Assembly: GCF_900113335.1 (NCBI RefSeq)
Contig: NZ_FOOX01000008.1
Span: forward strand, 1 to 64,000
Direction of reading: 5' to 3'
DNA: 64,000 nucleotides
DNA from: Desulfotruncus arcticus DSM 17038
GTDB lineage: Bacteria > Bacillota > Desulfotomaculia > Desulfotomaculales > Desulfallaceae
Both the position numbers and the translations under genes were made by a program. Below the pieces are notes generated by a model. The model did no database searches, was not told the DNA's origin, and saw nothing but the letters and a program-made list of their open reading frames with translations. Within the stretch, counting starts at the first letter, position 1. Each line of letters begins with the position of its first letter. This document shows, one piece after another, positions 31,796-40,563 of the stretch.

Positions 31796-33985
31796 TTAAT
31801 GAATGTTATATTCTTTTAATTTCAGATAAAAAGTAGCCCTGGGCATACCGAGCATACTGGCTGCGTCTACCTTATTGTTGTTTGTTTCTTTCAGAGCCTT
31901 GATAATAAGATCCTTTTCCAGGTTCCTTACCGCCTTTTTCATAGGAGTCAGCCGAACGATTTTACGGCCCCCGTTTAATTGCCGGATATAATCAGGAAGG
32001 TGCTGAACCTGAATGATATTCCCGTCAGCGGTGTAAAACGCCCGCTCAATGACATTCTTCAACTCCCTCACATTGCCGGGCCATTCATAGGCGGCAAAAA
32101 GAGCGAGCGCCTCACTTGCAATCAGTTTCACCGGAGACTTGTTCTCTGCAGCCAATTCCCTCAAAAAATGATCTGCCAGCGGGGGAATATCCTCCTTCCG
32201 GTGCAACAGCGCGGGAACTGTAACCGATATTACATTAAGCCGGTAAAACAGATCGCTCCTGAATTTACCTTCACCAATAAGCCTGTTCAGGTCCTGATTG
32301 GTAGCCGCTATAATCCTGGCGGACAGCCTGATGGCGGTGGTTCCGCCCACCCGCTCAAATGCCCTTTCCTGGAGCACCCGCAGGAGCTTGGCCTGTGTAC
32401 TTAGGGGCAGTTCGGCTATCTCATCCAGCAGCAGGGAACCCCCCCGGGCCTGATCCAGTTTACCCGGCTTACCGCCTTTGCGGGCGCCGGTAAAGGCCCC
32501 TTCTTCATATCCGAAAAGCTCCGATTCGATCAGTTGCTCCGGCAGAGCGGCGCAGTTAATGGCGATAAACGGCTTCTCGCTACGCGGGCTCACCATGTGC
32601 ACGGCACGGGCCAGAACCTCCTTGCCCACGCCGCTTTCACCAAGTATTAACAGAGTAGCGTCATTCTGCCCCAATTTGATAGCTGTCTGCCGCAAGCCCT
32701 GAATGTAGGGGCTGTCCCCCACAAGATAGTCCTTTATTTCGTCACTCATTTTCAAACGTTTTTTGTAATACTCCAGTTCACCCCGGGATTGTTCCAATAA
32801 ATACGGAAGGCACATCTCTATCTCCGCCAGCCCCTGGCAAACCGCAACGGCTTTGTCCCGGCAGGAATTATATCCGCACGCCCCGCAATTCAACTCATCT
32901 TCCGGCTTATTTTTATTGGTATATCTTAAAACCCTGACAATATCCTCTTCGCTGGGGGACAGCAGAGGTTGATATTTATTGGAAAAGGAACGATCCAGTT
33001 GTAGTTTGGGGAGTCGCCCGAGGTTCTCTTTTTTTCTGGACCGGGAATACTGGTAAACCTGGTACTGTCTGTTAAAAACATCCAGATCACTGGCTATTTC
33101 GGGTCCGTCTATACACCCGCCTTTACAAAACAGCATGTCTATGAGACGGTGTTTAATATATCCCTCCTGCAGTTTTTGCAGAAACTGGACACATTCTTCC
33201 TTTCCTTCCACCACCGCGACCTCGTCTTCCCGGTAGATGTTCCCCCTGGGGTCGACATTCTTAACCAGCCCGCCGGTCAGCGGAAAAGTGGAGGGTAAAT
33301 AGCTTTTTTCAAAGGATGGCGCGGGGACAACATCTTTTGTCTCCCACATGTCTTTTAACAGCTCTTTTAATTCCTTGAAGGTCAATACGGCATCTATGAT
33401 ACCCTCCGGGGAATTCAGCACTTCCTCCTTCTTGGCTATACAGGGTCCAATAAAAATCAGCCGGCAGTTTTTATTGCGGTGACGGAGAAGCTTGGCGGTG
33501 GCCATCAATGCGGAATCAATCGGAATCAGATACTGTATCAGATCCGGGAAATGTTTTTCGATCAGATTCACCACTGCCGCGCAATGAGAACCGATAGCCG
33601 GCTCTTTCCTGCCGGCCAGATATTCTCTGTACCTGGGCATGGTCAACTCTACCCCTATGGTTAGCTCATGAACTTCATTAAAGCCCGCCTCCTGCAGCAA
33701 GTTAAAAAAATCACCGGGATCAAGAGGGTAGATTGAGGCTGGAAAGGACGGGGCCAGGAGGGCGATAGCTCCGCCTTCCTTTAAGTAATCCTCTACTTGC
33801 GGAACAAAAGTAACCACTTCTTTGGCATTTTGCGAGCACGCCTTGATGCAGCTGCCGCAGCTGATGCACCGCTCCGGAACAACCATCGACTGCCCTACCT
33901 TAACTTTTATGGCCTTGACCGGGCATTGGCGCACACATGAATAGCAGGCTTTACACCTGTCTTTAATGGTAGAAACAACCGACAC
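31796..33985 (-). CDS. [FeFe]-hydrogenase-like sensor fused to sigma-54 activator
   Basis: A 729-residue fusion. Residues 11-50: two [4Fe-4S] ferredoxin motifs (CKACYSCVRQC, CISCGSCIKAC). Residues 70-310: an H-cluster-type domain with altered motifs, L1 GSHCAAVV (Cys 135), L2 GPCIAKKEE (Cys 182), L3 FCKGGCIDGP (Cys 287, 291). Residues 367-392: a further cluster site CGACGYNSC...MC. Residues 420-660: AAA+ domain with Walker A GESGVGKE, GAFTGA (496-501) and Walker B LLLDEI. The C-terminus is a Fis-type HTH (AASMLGMPRATFYLKLKEY). The GTG start at 33985 is 8 bases after GGAGG. The hydrogenase part replaces the usual receiver, so it probably senses hydrogen or redox state and activates hdrA. Confidence 0.88.
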   Translation of the reverse strand: MSVVSTIKDRCKACYSCVRQCPVKAIKVKVGQSMVVPERCISCGSCIKACSQNAKEVVTFVPQVEDYLKEGGAIALLAPSFPASIYPLDPGDFFNLLQEAGFNEVHELTIGVELTMPRYREYLAGRKEPAIGSHCAAVVNLIEKHFPDLIQYLIPIDSALMATAKLLRHRNKNCRLIFIGPCIAKKEEVLNSPEGIIDAVLTFKELKELLKDMWETKDVVPAPSFEKSYLPSTFPLTGGLVKNVDPRGNIYREDEVAVVEGKEECVQFLQKLQEGYIKHRLIDMLFCKGGCIDGPEIASDLDVFNRQYQVYQYSRSRKKENLGRLPKLQLDRSFSNKYQPLLSPSEEDIVRVLRYTNKNKPEDELNCGACGYNSCRDKAVAVCQGLAEIEMCLPYLLEQSRGELEYYKKRLKMSDEIKDYLVGDSPYIQGLRQTAIKLGQNDATLLILGESGVGKEVLARAVHMVSPRSEKPFIAINCAALPEQLIESELFGYEEGAFTGARKGGKPGKLDQARGGSLLLDEIAELPLSTQAKLLRVLQERAFERVGGTTAIRLSARIIAATNQDLNRLIGEGKFRSDLFYRLNVISVTVPALLHRKEDIPPLADHFLRELAAENKSPVKLIASEALALFAAYEWPGNVRELKNVIERAFYTADGNIIQVQHLPDYIRQLNGGRKIVRLTPMKKAVRNLEKDLIIKALKETNNNKVDAASMLGMPRATFYLKLKEYNIH

Positions 33986-34241
33986 CTTACCCACCTCCAA
34001 AAATAAAAAGACGTCACCATGCAGTGAACATCGCTTCCCCATTATGAAACATAGCACTAAATTTTATATTCCGAAAATTTGTGAAATATTTTTCAGGTTC
34101 CCCTTTTTTCTTTGGGCGGCACACCTATAATTGAAATTCTAAGATAATGTTAAATTATATCATAATAGTTGATTAATTAAAATTATTCTACGCTGAAGTT
34201 AAAAATAACTTCGTTTTCCGGTTATATACATTACTGAAAAA
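33986..34241. other. AT-rich region upstream of the sensor-activator
   Basis: Holds the promoter area of the sensor-activator gene. A run of AT-rich sequence (34140-34200) and a C/T-rich tract near 34100 are present; I see no sigma-54 element and no clear -35/-10 pair. Confidence 0.4.
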
Positions 34242-34261
34242 AAGAATGCCGCTGCATTCTT
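34242..34261 (-). terminator. Intrinsic terminator, minus strand
   Basis: AAGAATGC, 4-base loop, GCATTCTT, followed on the minus strand by T-rich sequence. It ends whatever is transcribed leftward from the SASP region. Confidence 0.8.
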
Positions 34262-34306
34262 TAAAAGATATCCTTGATATTGTATTACTATTTGCCATTA
34301 TTTCAG

Positions 34307-34462
34307 CTATCTGGATTCCAGGGCTTCGCGAAGTGCAATGAAGGCTTTGAGTATATCGGCCGAGGCACGCATCAAATCCTCAACGTTCTGCGAAGTACAA
34401 TCATGGGCCAGTTTTTGGCCGAACTCGTGTACCTTTTCATGCGGACCGTCGATATCCTTCAA
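34307..34462 (-). CDS. Small helical protein or gene remnant
   Basis: The minus strand reads 51 residues with clear protein-like content (KDIDGPHEKVHEFGQKLAHD, ending LREALESR), then a stop and the terminator at 34242. The only full-length start is a TTG that lies inside the 36-bp palindrome and lacks a ribosome site; an internal ATG with GAGGA upstream would give 21 residues. I regard it as a truncated or degenerate gene following the SASP gene. Amphipathic helices dominate; family not recognised. Confidence 0.35.
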   Translation of the reverse strand: MKDIDGPHEKVHEFGQKLAHDCTSQNVEDLMRASADILKAFIALREALESR

Positions 34463-34496
34463 GTTGCACGGATCGGTTAACCGATCCGTGCAACTT
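34461..34496. repeat. Perfect 36-bp palindrome
   Basis: Two 18-base arms (AAGTTGCACGGATCGGTT and its exact complement) meet without a spacer, four bases after the SASP stop codon. It could terminate or be a binding or recombination site; the flanks lack a T-tract. Confidence 0.6.
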
Positions 34497-34500
34497 TGTG

Positions 34501-34833
34501 CTATTTTTCCAGCGCCGGCTGCGCACTATTACCCTGATTCTGCAGCATTTTATTCTTGTAATTCCAGGCCAGCACCGCTTCAGCAAAGGCTACCATTTTT
34601 TTGGTCATTCCACCGCCCACTTTACCATTTTGCCTGCTGGGCAGTTCCCCCTTGTCAATATTGGCGTAGTCCGGCAGGCCAAGCTCCGCGGCCATTTCAT
34701 TTTTAAACTCCTCCAACGCGGGGTATACATACTGCTGTAATTCCCTGGGCACCAGGCCCGTGGACGAGGTGGCCTTCATTAAATCCGGAAGCGTGTAACT
34801 GCCTGACAAAACTATTTCATTGTTCTCACTCAA
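34501..34833 (-). CDS. Alpha/beta-type small acid-soluble spore protein
   Basis: A 110-residue DNA-coating spore protein. The hallmark segment EEFKNEMAAELGL near residue 48 matches the germination-protease recognition helix, and GKVGGGMTKKMVAFAEAVL matches the conserved GxVGGxMTKxLVxxAE block. A longer-than-usual N-terminus and a linker DYANIDKGELPSRQN between the two helices make it larger than the classic 60-70 residue form, as seen in some clostridia. TTG start about 12 bases after GGGAGG. Direct evidence that the organism sporulates. Confidence 0.8.
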   Translation of the reverse strand: MSENNEIVLSGSYTLPDLMKATSSTGLVPRELQQYVYPALEEFKNEMAAELGLPDYANIDKGELPSRQNGKVGGGMTKKMVAFAEAVLAWNYKNKMLQNQGNSAQPALEK

Positions 34834-34945
34834 GCTGCATTGACACCTCCCGTAATAATCCAATTAAAAAATTTTAGTTTAACCAATATTTAATGCTAGT
34901 ATTCCTTGTTTGAAAATAAATATGCCAGTTAAATTGATCTAAAAT

Positions 34946-36322
34946 TTAAATTTCTAAACTGGTGATTGTGAACACAGCCTGAATAATTTCTGCGTTGTTT
35001 TTTTCTGCATCAGCCAATACCTGGTAAGCTTTTTGTGCATTTTGATTGAATTTTTTATACCGGTCCCTTTCCAGGTTCCAAATGTCCTTAATAACGCCTC
35101 CGTGCCCGGCGCTTACCGGAATAATAAGTTTACCCAGCTTGCTGGCGATTTGATATTCTTTCATCAGCATTTCTCCGCCAACCTGAGGATTGCAGTTGCC
35201 GGTAAAAATACAGCACCCGCTCCTTTTGATCATATCTTCTTTATACTTTAATAGCAGGTCCGGAGAATTACCTATACAAGGAACAAGGTTAAACCTGGCA
35301 AAAAATTCGATACTTTTACCACTCTTGTATAACTGCTCCATTGCCCCTGCAAGTACATGGGTATCGATTATGGAATCAAAGCCGCAGGTTAAATTGTAAC
35401 CTTCAACAATGGTATACTTGCCAAGCCGGCGTAAAAAATGATAAAAATTTCGCCCGCATGCTGTATTATCTCCACCAAGTCCTGTAACATAAATATTTTT
35501 TTTATAATATTCTTTTTCGATACTGCCCAATATATCAGCTATGCCACCGTAGTCATCAACCGCCACGGTTTGAATATTATACCGTTTCAGATCATCCACA
35601 AACAGTTCAAATTTATTCTTTTCATACTGATAATCGTCATCACCCGGCTGCGGGCGGCGCATAATGGTAAAGTGCTCCCTTGAATTTTCCCTGAATATTG
35701 CTCTGATCCTGCCGAAAACCTTCTGCAAATTGGGATCATTAAAGCTGAATCCCAAAAACAAAAAGGTATGTTCCACCAATGCACAGTAAAAAGCACTGGA
35801 CATAGCGGAGCGCCTGGTATCATAAAACTCATAATCATCCCTGGTCAAAACTATACCATTCAACTGGGATACATCTCCGTGCATTTTATATATGGTTACC
35901 GGAGCATTAACATTGGAATAAGCCAGGGCATCATCATCCCTTACTACATTGACGCTAATGCCCTCCTGCCGAAAAGTTTCTTCAATAACCAGGTCATAAT
36001 TTGTAGTCCAGATGTTTGATAGCGGCAGTCTGGTTATTATCCTGTGGCTTTCCGTTCCCGTTACATCTTTACCGAAATGATTTAATATTTCCTGCGTTAA
36101 ACCTCCACGGTTTCCCTTGCGCAAAACATACATTTGAGCCAGCCCGATCAGGTCATGCTCTTTGTCAACATTGAGGCCAAGTTCTTTGGCCGGTTCCCTT
36201 AGCAATTCCTTCCAATCAAAAAAGCCAACCGGCTTGGACAGACCGGCCCCCAAAAATAGCGCGGCCCTGCCACAGCGAAGAACTTCTACGTATTTTTTGA
36301 TCATTTGCTCCCGGTCAATCAT
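34946..36322 (-). CDS. SIR2-SLOG protein, ThsA-like NADase
   Basis: A 458-residue two-domain protein. Residues 18-265 form a SIR2 fold: FLGAGLSKP (23-31), WTTNYD with Asn 108 and Asp 110, and KMHGD with His 148, positions that match the catalytic Asn and His of ThsA. Residues 275-440 form a SLOG-type Rossmann domain (IYVTGLGGDN, IFTGNCNPQVGGEM, KLIIPVSAGHGG). ThsA of Thoeris defence degrades NAD when its SLOG domain binds a signal made by the TIR protein ThsB. No TIR gene is adjacent; the neighbours are a spore protein and a GerMN lipoprotein. Function as an orphan defence effector is inferred. Confidence 0.8.
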   Translation of the reverse strand: MIDREQMIKKYVEVLRCGRAALFLGAGLSKPVGFFDWKELLREPAKELGLNVDKEHDLIGLAQMYVLRKGNRGGLTQEILNHFGKDVTGTESHRIITRLPLSNIWTTNYDLVIEETFRQEGISVNVVRDDDALAYSNVNAPVTIYKMHGDVSQLNGIVLTRDDYEFYDTRRSAMSSAFYCALVEHTFLFLGFSFNDPNLQKVFGRIRAIFRENSREHFTIMRRPQPGDDDYQYEKNKFELFVDDLKRYNIQTVAVDDYGGIADILGSIEKEYYKKNIYVTGLGGDNTACGRNFYHFLRRLGKYTIVEGYNLTCGFDSIIDTHVLAGAMEQLYKSGKSIEFFARFNLVPCIGNSPDLLLKYKEDMIKRSGCCIFTGNCNPQVGGEMLMKEYQIASKLGKLIIPVSAGHGGVIKDIWNLERDRYKKFNQNAQKAYQVLADAEKNNAEIIQAVFTITSLEI

Positions 36323-36510
36323 CCATAATTAACCCTTCCGTTTAAGCATAGTAAACCGGCTAAGCATGTTAAAGCAACCTAATACATCATAAGAAACGCA
36401 ACAATTATTATTCCCAGACATGGTTTTTTGAAATCATTAGACTCAATTTTTAAAACGGGGATTAAAAATAGCAGCCGGATTTTTTTCTCAGCTGCTATTT
36501 ATCACCTGCC

Positions 36511-37104
36511 TTATTGTTTTACTAAGCTGTAATCAGGTTCTATTGGTACTGAGGTATCCATATTGCCATTTAAAATACTTTCCTGCTTATCCCCTTCCAA
36601 CAAGAACTGCACTTTCTCAATGCCCGGAAGCTGGCAAAGGGAATCAACCACTGCATAAATAGTGATGGTTTCTCCTGCCGAACCGCCCCAGTGATTATCA
36701 CGAAACTCTTTGGAAAAATCAATATAGGCAATACCGTCGGTCACCTTGGCAGAAAGAAGTTTTGTTCCGTTTGGAATCACCTGACCCAGGTTTGTATTTG
36801 CCGGGCCTTTAATTAATTCATGAACAATAACACTTTCCATTGCTTCATCTTTTTCTTTTGCGGCTTCCCTCTCCTCGGGAACGAGATTCATCGCTTGATC
36901 ATCGCTGAAGTAAAGAGTAACTTTTTGAACTTCACTGCTATTAGGATTACCCTGTTCGCTCTCCCGGCTCACCTCGGGACTTTGTGCGTCCGAAGAATTA
37001 GCAGGCTTTTTGCCACAAGCGGAGACAGATAAAATGAGCAACACCGCAAGCAGGGCTATGATCCCTTTGGGCCAAAATCTGTTTGCTTTAATAATTTCAA
37101 ACAT
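36511..37104 (-). CDS. GerMN-domain lipoprotein
   Basis: A 197-residue lipoprotein. Signal peptide with lipobox LSVSAC (Cys 30), an acidic linker (SDAQSPEVSRESEQGNPNS), then the GerMN domain from about 62: VTLYFSDDQAMNLVPEERE, LIKGPANTNLGQVIPNGTKLLSA and GETITIYAVVDSLCQLPGIEKVQFL. GerM-type proteins act in sporulation and germination, at the forespore membrane. The ATG is almost directly behind AAAGGAG, an unusually short spacing. Monocistronic. Confidence 0.8.
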   Translation of the reverse strand: MFEIIKANRFWPKGIIALLAVLLILSVSACGKKPANSSDAQSPEVSRESEQGNPNSSEVQKVTLYFSDDQAMNLVPEEREAAKEKDEAMESVIVHELIKGPANTNLGQVIPNGTKLLSAKVTDGIAYIDFSKEFRDNHWGGSAGETITIYAVVDSLCQLPGIEKVQFLLEGDKQESILNGNMDTSVPIEPDYSLVKQ

Positions 37105-37208
37105 CTCCTTTCACCAAATCTCTTACCGGAAAATTTGTGGTTTGAAAGCCGGTGTTCCGTAAATGTTCATTGCGAGGGGCAAAGCGGCGTGAATTTTCGC
37201 GCCAGCGT

Positions 37209-37691
37209 TCAGCCCATGCTTTTCCGTCTGACTAAAAAAGCGATAGCTGCCAATATCACTGCCGGTAAACCCCACAATAAAGGTATAATAACAGCATTGT
37301 TTTGTTCTGCCAACCCCGCCAGATTAAACACTAAAGCAGCCAGGGTAAAAACATTAACGGCTAACGCCTTACTTGCACTTAGATAAGCGCCGGCACTTAG
37401 TATTGATAAATAATATAGTAAAAGGAAAAAGTAATTGAGGTAGATTTGAGAATGATAATTTATCAAGGCTATCAATATAACATCGCCATAAAAAGCAGTA
37501 TAATAAAAACGGCTATTTTGCACAAAAGGGAATTCCCTGAGCCTGACTAATATCACATAAACAACCATCAGCCCCAGGAGGGTACCATACCTTTGTGCGT
37601 CTGCGTTTTCAAACCTTAAACCGAAAAAGAGAAGCAGAACCAACACTATATTTCTGGCAAACACCAGAAAATTGAATAGCTTTGGACTCAA
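37209..37691 (-). CDS. Multi-span membrane protein, unknown
   Basis: A 160-residue protein with about five hydrophobic segments and no soluble domain. It resembles the membrane sensor part of histidine kinases or diguanylate cyclases but no output domain follows in any frame, so it may be a truncated sensor or an independent protein. TTG 37691 follows GGGGGG by 6 bases; a second TTG 21 bases earlier precedes that site. It lies 104 bases upstream of the GerMN gene on the same strand. Confidence 0.55.
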   Translation of the reverse strand: MSPKLFNFLVFARNIVLVLLLFFGLRFENADAQRYGTLLGLMVVYVILVRLREFPFVQNSRFYYTAFYGDVILIALINYHSQIYLNYFFLLLYYLSILSAGAYLSASKALAVNVFTLAALVFNLAGLAEQNNAVIIPLLWGLPAVILAAIAFLVRRKSMG

Positions 37692-37862
37692 ATTATACCC
37701 CCCGCAAACCAACCATTAAATCCATTTTAACAGAGATTAGCCTGACAGTATATATGTTTTCCGTTCAGCCGGTCATGCTGCTCTGAATTTATGCTAATAC
37801 CAGTACAAAAGAGAAACCCCGTAAACCGGGGTGGGAATAAAAAGTCAAATATTTTCATTTTT

Positions 37863-38537
37863 TTAACCGCCCAGAGTAATATCCTGGGTTTCATACCACT
37901 GCAGTGCTTCATAAAAGTGGTTCTTTTTAAAATCAGGCCATAAATCATCTATAATATAAAAGTCGGAATATATGGATTGCACAGGTAAAAAGCCGCTTAG
38001 CCTTCTTCTGCCTCCCCAGCGGACAATCAGATCTATTCTTGATATATCCGATGAGGCAATATGTTCATTAATATTGCGAGTCTTTTTAAAGCTATTTTTC
38101 TCAACGGCATTAATAAAATTGCTTAAGTCCCATTTCCACCCGTAATTAACCAAAAAATTAATTTTAATCAAATCTCTTCCAAAGGTCTTCCTTTGTTTAA
38201 ATTCCAGCAATTCTTTTGGAAAAAGCGGAGAAGAGTAATCACCGACAACCAGCAGGGACGCATCCCGGTTGGCCAGCATTTTTACGGCATCCACGCAAGC
38301 TTGTTGAAATGCTTTCTTTTGAACAGCCGGCCTTTTTGTATTGTCCTGAGTGAACCCATAAAAGGTAAGCTCCGGTATACCCAGTTCCACACACATTTCA
38401 TACAGCATCATACCCGGGTCCAGCCCTTTTTGATAACCGTCCTGTTTGGCCAAACCGTTGTTAACGGCCCACCTTCTATTTCCGTCCGGAATTACTCCGA
38501 TATGCTTCGGTAACCTTCCAAATTTTGGGCATGTCAT
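37863..38537 (-). CDS. Cis-prenyltransferase (undecaprenyl diphosphate synthase family)
   Basis: A 224-residue cis-isoprenyl diphosphate synthase. HIGVIPDGNRRWA (residues 12-24) is the hallmark with the catalytic Asp, LTFYGFTQDN replaces the usual LTLYAFSTEN, and DLIVRWGGRRRLSGFLPVQSIYSDFYI matches the IRTSGExRLSNFLLWQxAYSE block with substitutions. Those changes and a shorter middle region suggest a product other than the cell-wall C55 lipid. Start at 38537 with GGGAGGAG 6 bases upstream. Confidence 0.78.
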   Translation of the reverse strand: MTCPKFGRLPKHIGVIPDGNRRWAVNNGLAKQDGYQKGLDPGMMLYEMCVELGIPELTFYGFTQDNTKRPAVQKKAFQQACVDAVKMLANRDASLLVVGDYSSPLFPKELLEFKQRKTFGRDLIKINFLVNYGWKWDLSNFINAVEKNSFKKTRNINEHIASSDISRIDLIVRWGGRRRLSGFLPVQSIYSDFYIIDDLWPDFKKNHFYEALQWYETQDITLGG

Positions 38538-38650
38538 ATTGCTCCTCCCAAAGCGCAAGTTATGCAATTAATAGCATGCCCATTTTGACGTAAACTATCC
38601 ACATCGACTAATATTTCCTATAACTCACGATACTTTTAACTGGCCGGAGT

Positions 38651-40525
38651 TTATTCTTTTAGCGCCCGTTCCAGTATGCGGTACATCCGGTCCACCATAG
38701 CGCGCGGGTCTACAGCCAGACCGGCCGCCGCCAGGGCATTGTCGTAAATTTGTTCCGCTGCCAGCTTGGCAAACTCCTCATCTTTCTGCCTGAGTGACTC
38801 CAAGCCTTTTATTATTTCATGCCGCGGGTTGATCTCCAGAGCTTTGCCGCCCATTGAGCCAAAATCCTTGTTTACCGCCTGCATTACCCTTTGCATACTG
38901 CTGGTCATATAGCCATTAAGATTTATGAGAAGGGCCGGACTGTCGACCAGCCGCTTAGACTCCTTAACTTCTTCCACCCTGTCACCCAAAGTTTGCTTCA
39001 ACCAGGCTGTCAAGTTGCGCAGCTCCAATCCTTCAAGGTCTTGTTTTTCATCATTAACAGCTTCCTCAGCCAATTCAGGCAGTTCCAGGTCGGCCTGGTC
39101 GGCTGAAACCAGTTTTTTACCTTTGTATTCGGCAAGGTTGGTTAATACAAAATCATCCACCGGCTCGTGGGTATAAATTACTTCTATATCCCTGACCCCA
39201 AAAGCCTCCAGGTATGGCCCGGCCTCAATCAGTTCACGGCTGGGGCCGTTGATGTAATAGATATTCTTTTGATTTTCCGGGGTCCTTTCCACGTAATCAT
39301 CCAAAGATATATATTTTCCCGGCTCAGATTTTGATGATTCAAACCTCAGAAGAGGAGCAATATCCTTACTGTAAGTGTAGTCCGAAGCCGCTCCTTCCTT
39401 TAGAAAAACCCCAAATTTACGCCAAAATTCATAAAACTTCTCTGTGTTTTCCCTGGCCTGTTCACCCAAAAATTTCAAAAACCGCCCTGTAATAATTTTG
39501 CGCAGCTTGGCTATCAATGTGCTGTCCTGCATGGTCTCCCTGGAGATATTGATAGGGATGTCCTCACTGTCGACTACGCCCTTTAAGAAGCGAAGCCATT
39601 CAGGCAAAAGGCCTTCAGCCTTCTGCTGAATCAATACTTTTCTGCAATATAAGGAAACCCCCGGCTCTATTTTACCGAAGCCAAAACGTTCCACATTCTC
39701 ACCGGGTACAAATAACAGCGCGTTAATGGCAATGGGAGCATCGGCAGTAAAATGCAGCTTAAATAAGGCGTCGTCATACGCATTGGAAATAAATTTATAA
39801 AACTCAGCGTATTCCTCTTCTTTAATTTCGCTTTTACTCCTGGTCCAAATTGCCTGCACCGCATTTACCTTTTCCTCATCCAGCATAATGGCAAAGGGGA
39901 CAAAATTGGAATAGCGCTGAACTATTTTTTTAACAGTTTCTTTTTCGGCAAATTCATAGGCGTTCTCCTTTAACACAAGGATTATAGTCGTTCCCCGCTT
40001 CAATCCTTCAGCTTGATTAATTGTAAAACTGCCCACACCGTCCGAAACCCACTCGTACCCTTCGGATCCGGGCAGATAAGACCGGGTAAGCACCCTGACT
40101 TTTTTAGCCACCATAAAGGCCGAATAAAAACCTACACCAAACTGTCCGATCAGGTTAAGGTCTTTTTTATCCGCATCTACCAATTGATGAAAAAAAGACT
40201 TTGACCCTGAGTGAGCAATAGTACCCAGGTTTCTCACCAGTTCATCCCTGGTCATGCCGATTCCGGTATCGGCAATAGTTAATATTTTATCCTTCTCATT
40301 GGGTTCAATGGTTATTTCGTAAGGTAAATCGGGGTCAAGCATGTCCTTTTCGGTGATGCTTTGATACCTTATTTTTTCCAGAGCATCGGCAGCATTAGAA
40401 ATCAATTCCCGCAAGAATATCTCACGGTCGGTGTAAAGAGAGTTGATCACTATGTCCAGCAACTGTTTTACTTCTGCCTGAAATTCCAACGTTTCATGCC
40501 CGTTAACCACGTTATCCTTCTCCAT
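38651..40525 (-). CDS. htpG: Hsp90 chaperone HtpG
   Basis: A 624-residue ATP-dependent chaperone. The GHKL ATPase motifs are complete: ELISNAADALEKIRY (helix with catalytic Glu), IADTGIGMTRDEL, GQFGVGFYSAFMVA and GTTIILVL. The middle domain has ISRETMQDS with the catalytic Arg, and the C-terminus carries the dimerisation segment. AGGAGG precedes the ATG. A CIRCE element 39 bases upstream places it under HrcA heat-shock control, which is notable as htpG in many Bacilli is outside the CIRCE regulon. Confidence 0.95.
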   Translation of the reverse strand: MEKDNVVNGHETLEFQAEVKQLLDIVINSLYTDREIFLRELISNAADALEKIRYQSITEKDMLDPDLPYEITIEPNEKDKILTIADTGIGMTRDELVRNLGTIAHSGSKSFFHQLVDADKKDLNLIGQFGVGFYSAFMVAKKVRVLTRSYLPGSEGYEWVSDGVGSFTINQAEGLKRGTTIILVLKENAYEFAEKETVKKIVQRYSNFVPFAIMLDEEKVNAVQAIWTRSKSEIKEEEYAEFYKFISNAYDDALFKLHFTADAPIAINALLFVPGENVERFGFGKIEPGVSLYCRKVLIQQKAEGLLPEWLRFLKGVVDSEDIPINISRETMQDSTLIAKLRKIITGRFLKFLGEQARENTEKFYEFWRKFGVFLKEGAASDYTYSKDIAPLLRFESSKSEPGKYISLDDYVERTPENQKNIYYINGPSRELIEAGPYLEAFGVRDIEVIYTHEPVDDFVLTNLAEYKGKKLVSADQADLELPELAEEAVNDEKQDLEGLELRNLTAWLKQTLGDRVEEVKESKRLVDSPALLINLNGYMTSSMQRVMQAVNKDFGSMGGKALEINPRHEIIKGLESLRQKDEEFAKLAAEQIYDNALAAAGLAVDPRAMVDRMYRILERALKE

Positions 40526-40563
40526 ATTTCCAACCTCCTAGAACCAAACTAAGCTCAAATTTG

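Noticed and set aside
34274..34740. Several plus-strand frames opposite the SASP gene
   Set aside because: SASP motifs and a minus-strand terminator fix the coding strand; the plus frames lack ribosome sites.
34946..36322. Complete Thoeris defence system
   Set aside because: Only the SIR2-SLOG component is present; no TIR-domain gene within 20 kb on either side in this window.
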